Shown in pieces: positions 20,755 through 22,075 of a stretch of 22,075 nucleotides of DNA. The position numbers were made by a program, and so were the translations under genes. The DNA is taken from assembly GCA_023666975.1 (NCBI GenBank), contig JAMPAW010000049.1, positions 1 through 22,075 of the forward strand, written 5' to 3'. Source of the stretch: Clostridium sp. Its GTDB lineage: Bacteria > Bacillota_A > Clostridia > Lachnospirales > Lachnospiraceae. Each line of letters starts with the position of its first letter. Position 1 is the stretch's first letter. The notes beneath the pieces were generated by a model, which did no database searches, was not told the origin of the DNA, and was given only the letters and a program-made list of their open reading frames with translations.

Positions 20755-21611
20755 ACCAATACCGATTTATTGACGAAAGCCACAAGGAATTTGGAGTCAG
20801 ATGGCTTCTTTGCAGATTCCATCTTTGCCCGAATGCCTACTACAATTATAAGAAGAACAGAAAAGCAGTTTATCTAAAAAACAAAGAAAAGAGCAAACAG
20901 GAAATATTAGATATCTATAACGAATATGACGGGCGTCCGGGATACCGAATGATGGTTATATTTTTAAAGAGGCGGGGAATCAGCCTGAGCAGAACCACCG
21001 TGCATAAGTATATGCGGGAACTAAAGCTTAAATCGGTTGTAATGCCTAAAAAGCCAAAATACCGCAAGGGAGAATGTTATAAAAAGTTTGATAATTTACT
21101 AAAACAGGATTTTACAGTATCAAGACCAAATGAAAAATGGTGCACGGATTTTACATATCTGCATTTGAAGGACGGGGCAAAAAGATATAACTGCAGCATC
21201 CTAGATTTGTATGATAAATCCGTCCTTGCAACCATGAACAGTAAAAGAATAGATGCAGAACTGGCCATTCTGACTCTACAGGCTGCACTTAATAATCAGC
21301 ATGTGCCGGAAGAACTCATACTGCATAGCGACCAGGGCTCCCAATACACCTCAAGGGCATTTACAGAATTTTGTGAGGAGAACCATATCACACAAAGCAT
21401 GAGTAAAGCAGGATGTCCCTATGATAATTCGCCGATGGAAAGCTTTTATGGAACATTTAAGGCGGAATTTGTACACCAAAACAGCTTTGAGAGCGACCGT
21501 GAGCTAAACAAACATACATTCGATTATGTATATGGTTATTATAATCACATACGTCCTCATTCATCAAATGGATATATGACACCATTTGAAAAAAGATATG
21601 CAAAGGAATGA
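20721..21611 (+). CDS. IS3-family transposase OrfB (DDE domain), made by -1 frameshift
   Basis: The frame runs open from the slippery run (SHRILRKGNRLDQYRFIDES) to 21611. The DDE integrase core is complete: first Asp in KWCTDFTYLHL, second Asp in ILHSDQGSQYTS, and Glu in SPMESFYGTFKAE, with the downstream Lys/Arg region (YNHIRPHSSNGYMTPFEKRY). The helical segment DGRPGYRMMVIFLKRRGISL is the HTH_21-type block. It has no convincing start of its own before 20949, so production as OrfAB by -1 frameshift is expected. Intact and probably active. Confidence 0.92.
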   Translation, partial: SHRILRKGNRLDQYRFIDESHKEFGVRWLLCRFHLCPNAYYNYKKNRKAVYLKNKEKSKQEILDIYNEYDGRPGYRMMVIFLKRRGISLSRTTVHKYMRELKLKSVVMPKKPKYRKGECYKKFDNLLKQDFTVSRPNEKWCTDFTYLHLKDGAKRYNCSILDLYDKSVLATMNSKRIDAELAILTLQAALNNQHVPEELILHSDQGSQYTSRAFTEFCEENHITQSMSKAGCPYDNSPMESFYGTFKAEFVHQNSFESDRELNKHTFDYVYGYYNHIRPHSSNGYMTPFEKRYAKE

Positions 21612-21651
21612 AATTTGTTCAGTGGTAGTGTTACAAAAAAGCTTGACCATC

Positions 21652-21984
21652 TCACTCCCTGCTCATCACGTTCACAAGGGAAACTTCCAGACCGGACAGC
21701 TCTATGTTCCCCGGCATCAGGTCAATCCCCTCGTCATGCTTCAGGATACCGTAGCCCGGTTCGATTTCCTCATCGTTGATAACCTTTTCCATCACATTCG
21801 CAAGGGTGATTTCCAGCTTGTCCGGCTCCGTGAAGCCGAGGCTTGCGGTTAAACTTCCCTGCGCATCCGCATCGACAAGCAGCACCTTTTTCCCCTGCTT
21901 TGCCAGCCCTATCCCTAAGTTGCTTGTGGTGGTAGTCTTGCCTACCCCGCCTTTCTGGTTTGCGATTGCTATAATTTTACACAT
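21652..21984 (-). pseudogene. parA: ParA-type partition ATPase gene truncated by the IS
   Basis: The first 110 residues of a ParA/Soj-type Walker ATPase, which normally has about 260-280 residues and segregates plasmids or elements. The deviant Walker A motif is intact ([20 protein letters not shown], residues 8-27), as is the A' segment ([17 protein letters not shown]). The frame ends [13 protein letters not shown] and then TGA; that TGA is the first three bases of the IS right terminus (21652-21654). The remaining 60 percent is not found on the other side of the IS. GGAGG precedes the ATG. GC is clearly higher than in neighbouring genes. Non-functional for partition. Confidence 0.9.
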
Positions 21985-22001
21985 GGTCTTATTCCTCCGT
22001 A

Positions 22002-22075
22002 TCAGTTAGATTTTTCTTTAATGTTGGCTTTCTGCACTTCCACATAAGCCCGGTAATACCTGTTTGTACCTTTGT
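22002..22075 (-). CDS. C-terminal end of an unidentified gene (continues past window)
   Basis: An open frame entering from the right edge and ending with [20 protein letters not shown], then KSN and stop at 22002-22004, 17 nt before parA's start codon. Tight spacing with parA suggests one operon, and genes in this position in clostridial elements often encode replication initiators, but 23 residues are too few to identify it. Confidence 0.45.
   Translation of the reverse strand, partial: KGTNRYYRAYVEVQKANIKEKSN

Larger units (their letters stand above)
20385..21654 (+). mobile_element. IS3-family insertion sequence, about 1270 bp
   Basis: Contains overlapping orfA/orfB and imperfect terminal inverted repeats. 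The left end starts TGATGTGGTAAAG at 20385. The right end, read inward on the - strand from 21654, starts TGAGATGGTCAAG. They share TTGTAACAC at positions 19-27 from each tip. The 3- or 4-bp flanks (GGCA on the left, CTCC on the right) do not match, so no target duplication is visible. Both transposase frames look intact. Confidence 0.85.

Overview
The window looks like accessory DNA from a low-GC, gut-type Clostridia, most likely a Lachnospiraceae. This is inferred from the AT-rich base composition, strong AGGAGG ribosome sites, the Tn916-type integrase module, and the families present (DUF6462 excisionase-like, RelB/YafQ, AbiE, IS3, ORF6N). I could not run a search, so the genus is open.

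Layout. (1) 1-2.9 kb: ordinary chromosomal genes: the end of an aldo/keto reductase, a flavodoxin-like NAD(P)H oxidoreductase and a MATE exporter on the + strand, then a small EamA transporter on the - strand. (2) 3.0-4.9 kb: scrambled DNA: a truncated DUF5131 gene, an internally deleted copy of a GNAT acetyltransferase gene, a broken ORF6N antirepressor-type gene, and an intact GNAT gene. About 100 bp of direct repeat flanks the ORF6N relic. (3) 5.0-5.6 kb: a RelB/YafQ toxin-antitoxin pair with a consensus promoter. (4) 5.7-12.1 kb: almost all on the - strand, a chain of small unrelated genes that looks like an immunity-gene array (SMI1/KNR4 and orphan families), with several 3'-end gene scraps. 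It also holds a frameshifted Schlafen/AlbA_2 plus HATPase gene. (5) Within that array, 7.57-7.92 kb holds what I read as a type III toxin-antitoxin locus: three tandem RNA repeats, each able to form an H-type pseudoknot with compensating base changes between repeats, then a perfect terminator, then a 38-codon stump resembling the two ends of a ToxN-type toxin. (6) 12.1-12.6 kb: gene-free DNA with two hairpins, probably near one end of an integrated element. (7) 12.6-17 kb: the integration/maintenance end of a mobile element: tyrosine integrase, a ribbon-helix-helix micro-gene with its own operator, an excisionase-like protein, MazF, two resolvase-like proteins without catalytic residues, two XRE regulators, and a zinc-ribbon gene under a LexA-box promoter. 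(8) 17.0-19.5 kb: an AbiEi/AbiEii operon with three extra small genes, two of them joined by ATGA overlaps. (9) 19.6-22.1 kb: a gene decayed by several frameshifts, an IS3-family element (about 1270 bp) and a ParA gene cut off by the IS end.

How it fits together: the integrase, RHH, Xis-like, MazF and regulator genes form one dense module on the - strand that ends with int. ParA and the partial gene beyond it suggest that the element's replication or transfer region continues past the right edge. The element and the array to its left carry at least four toxin-antitoxin or abortive-infection types (RelB/YafQ, MazF, AbiE, type III RNA). The most distinctive finding is the covarying pseudoknot repeat RNA with a nearly deleted toxin gene.
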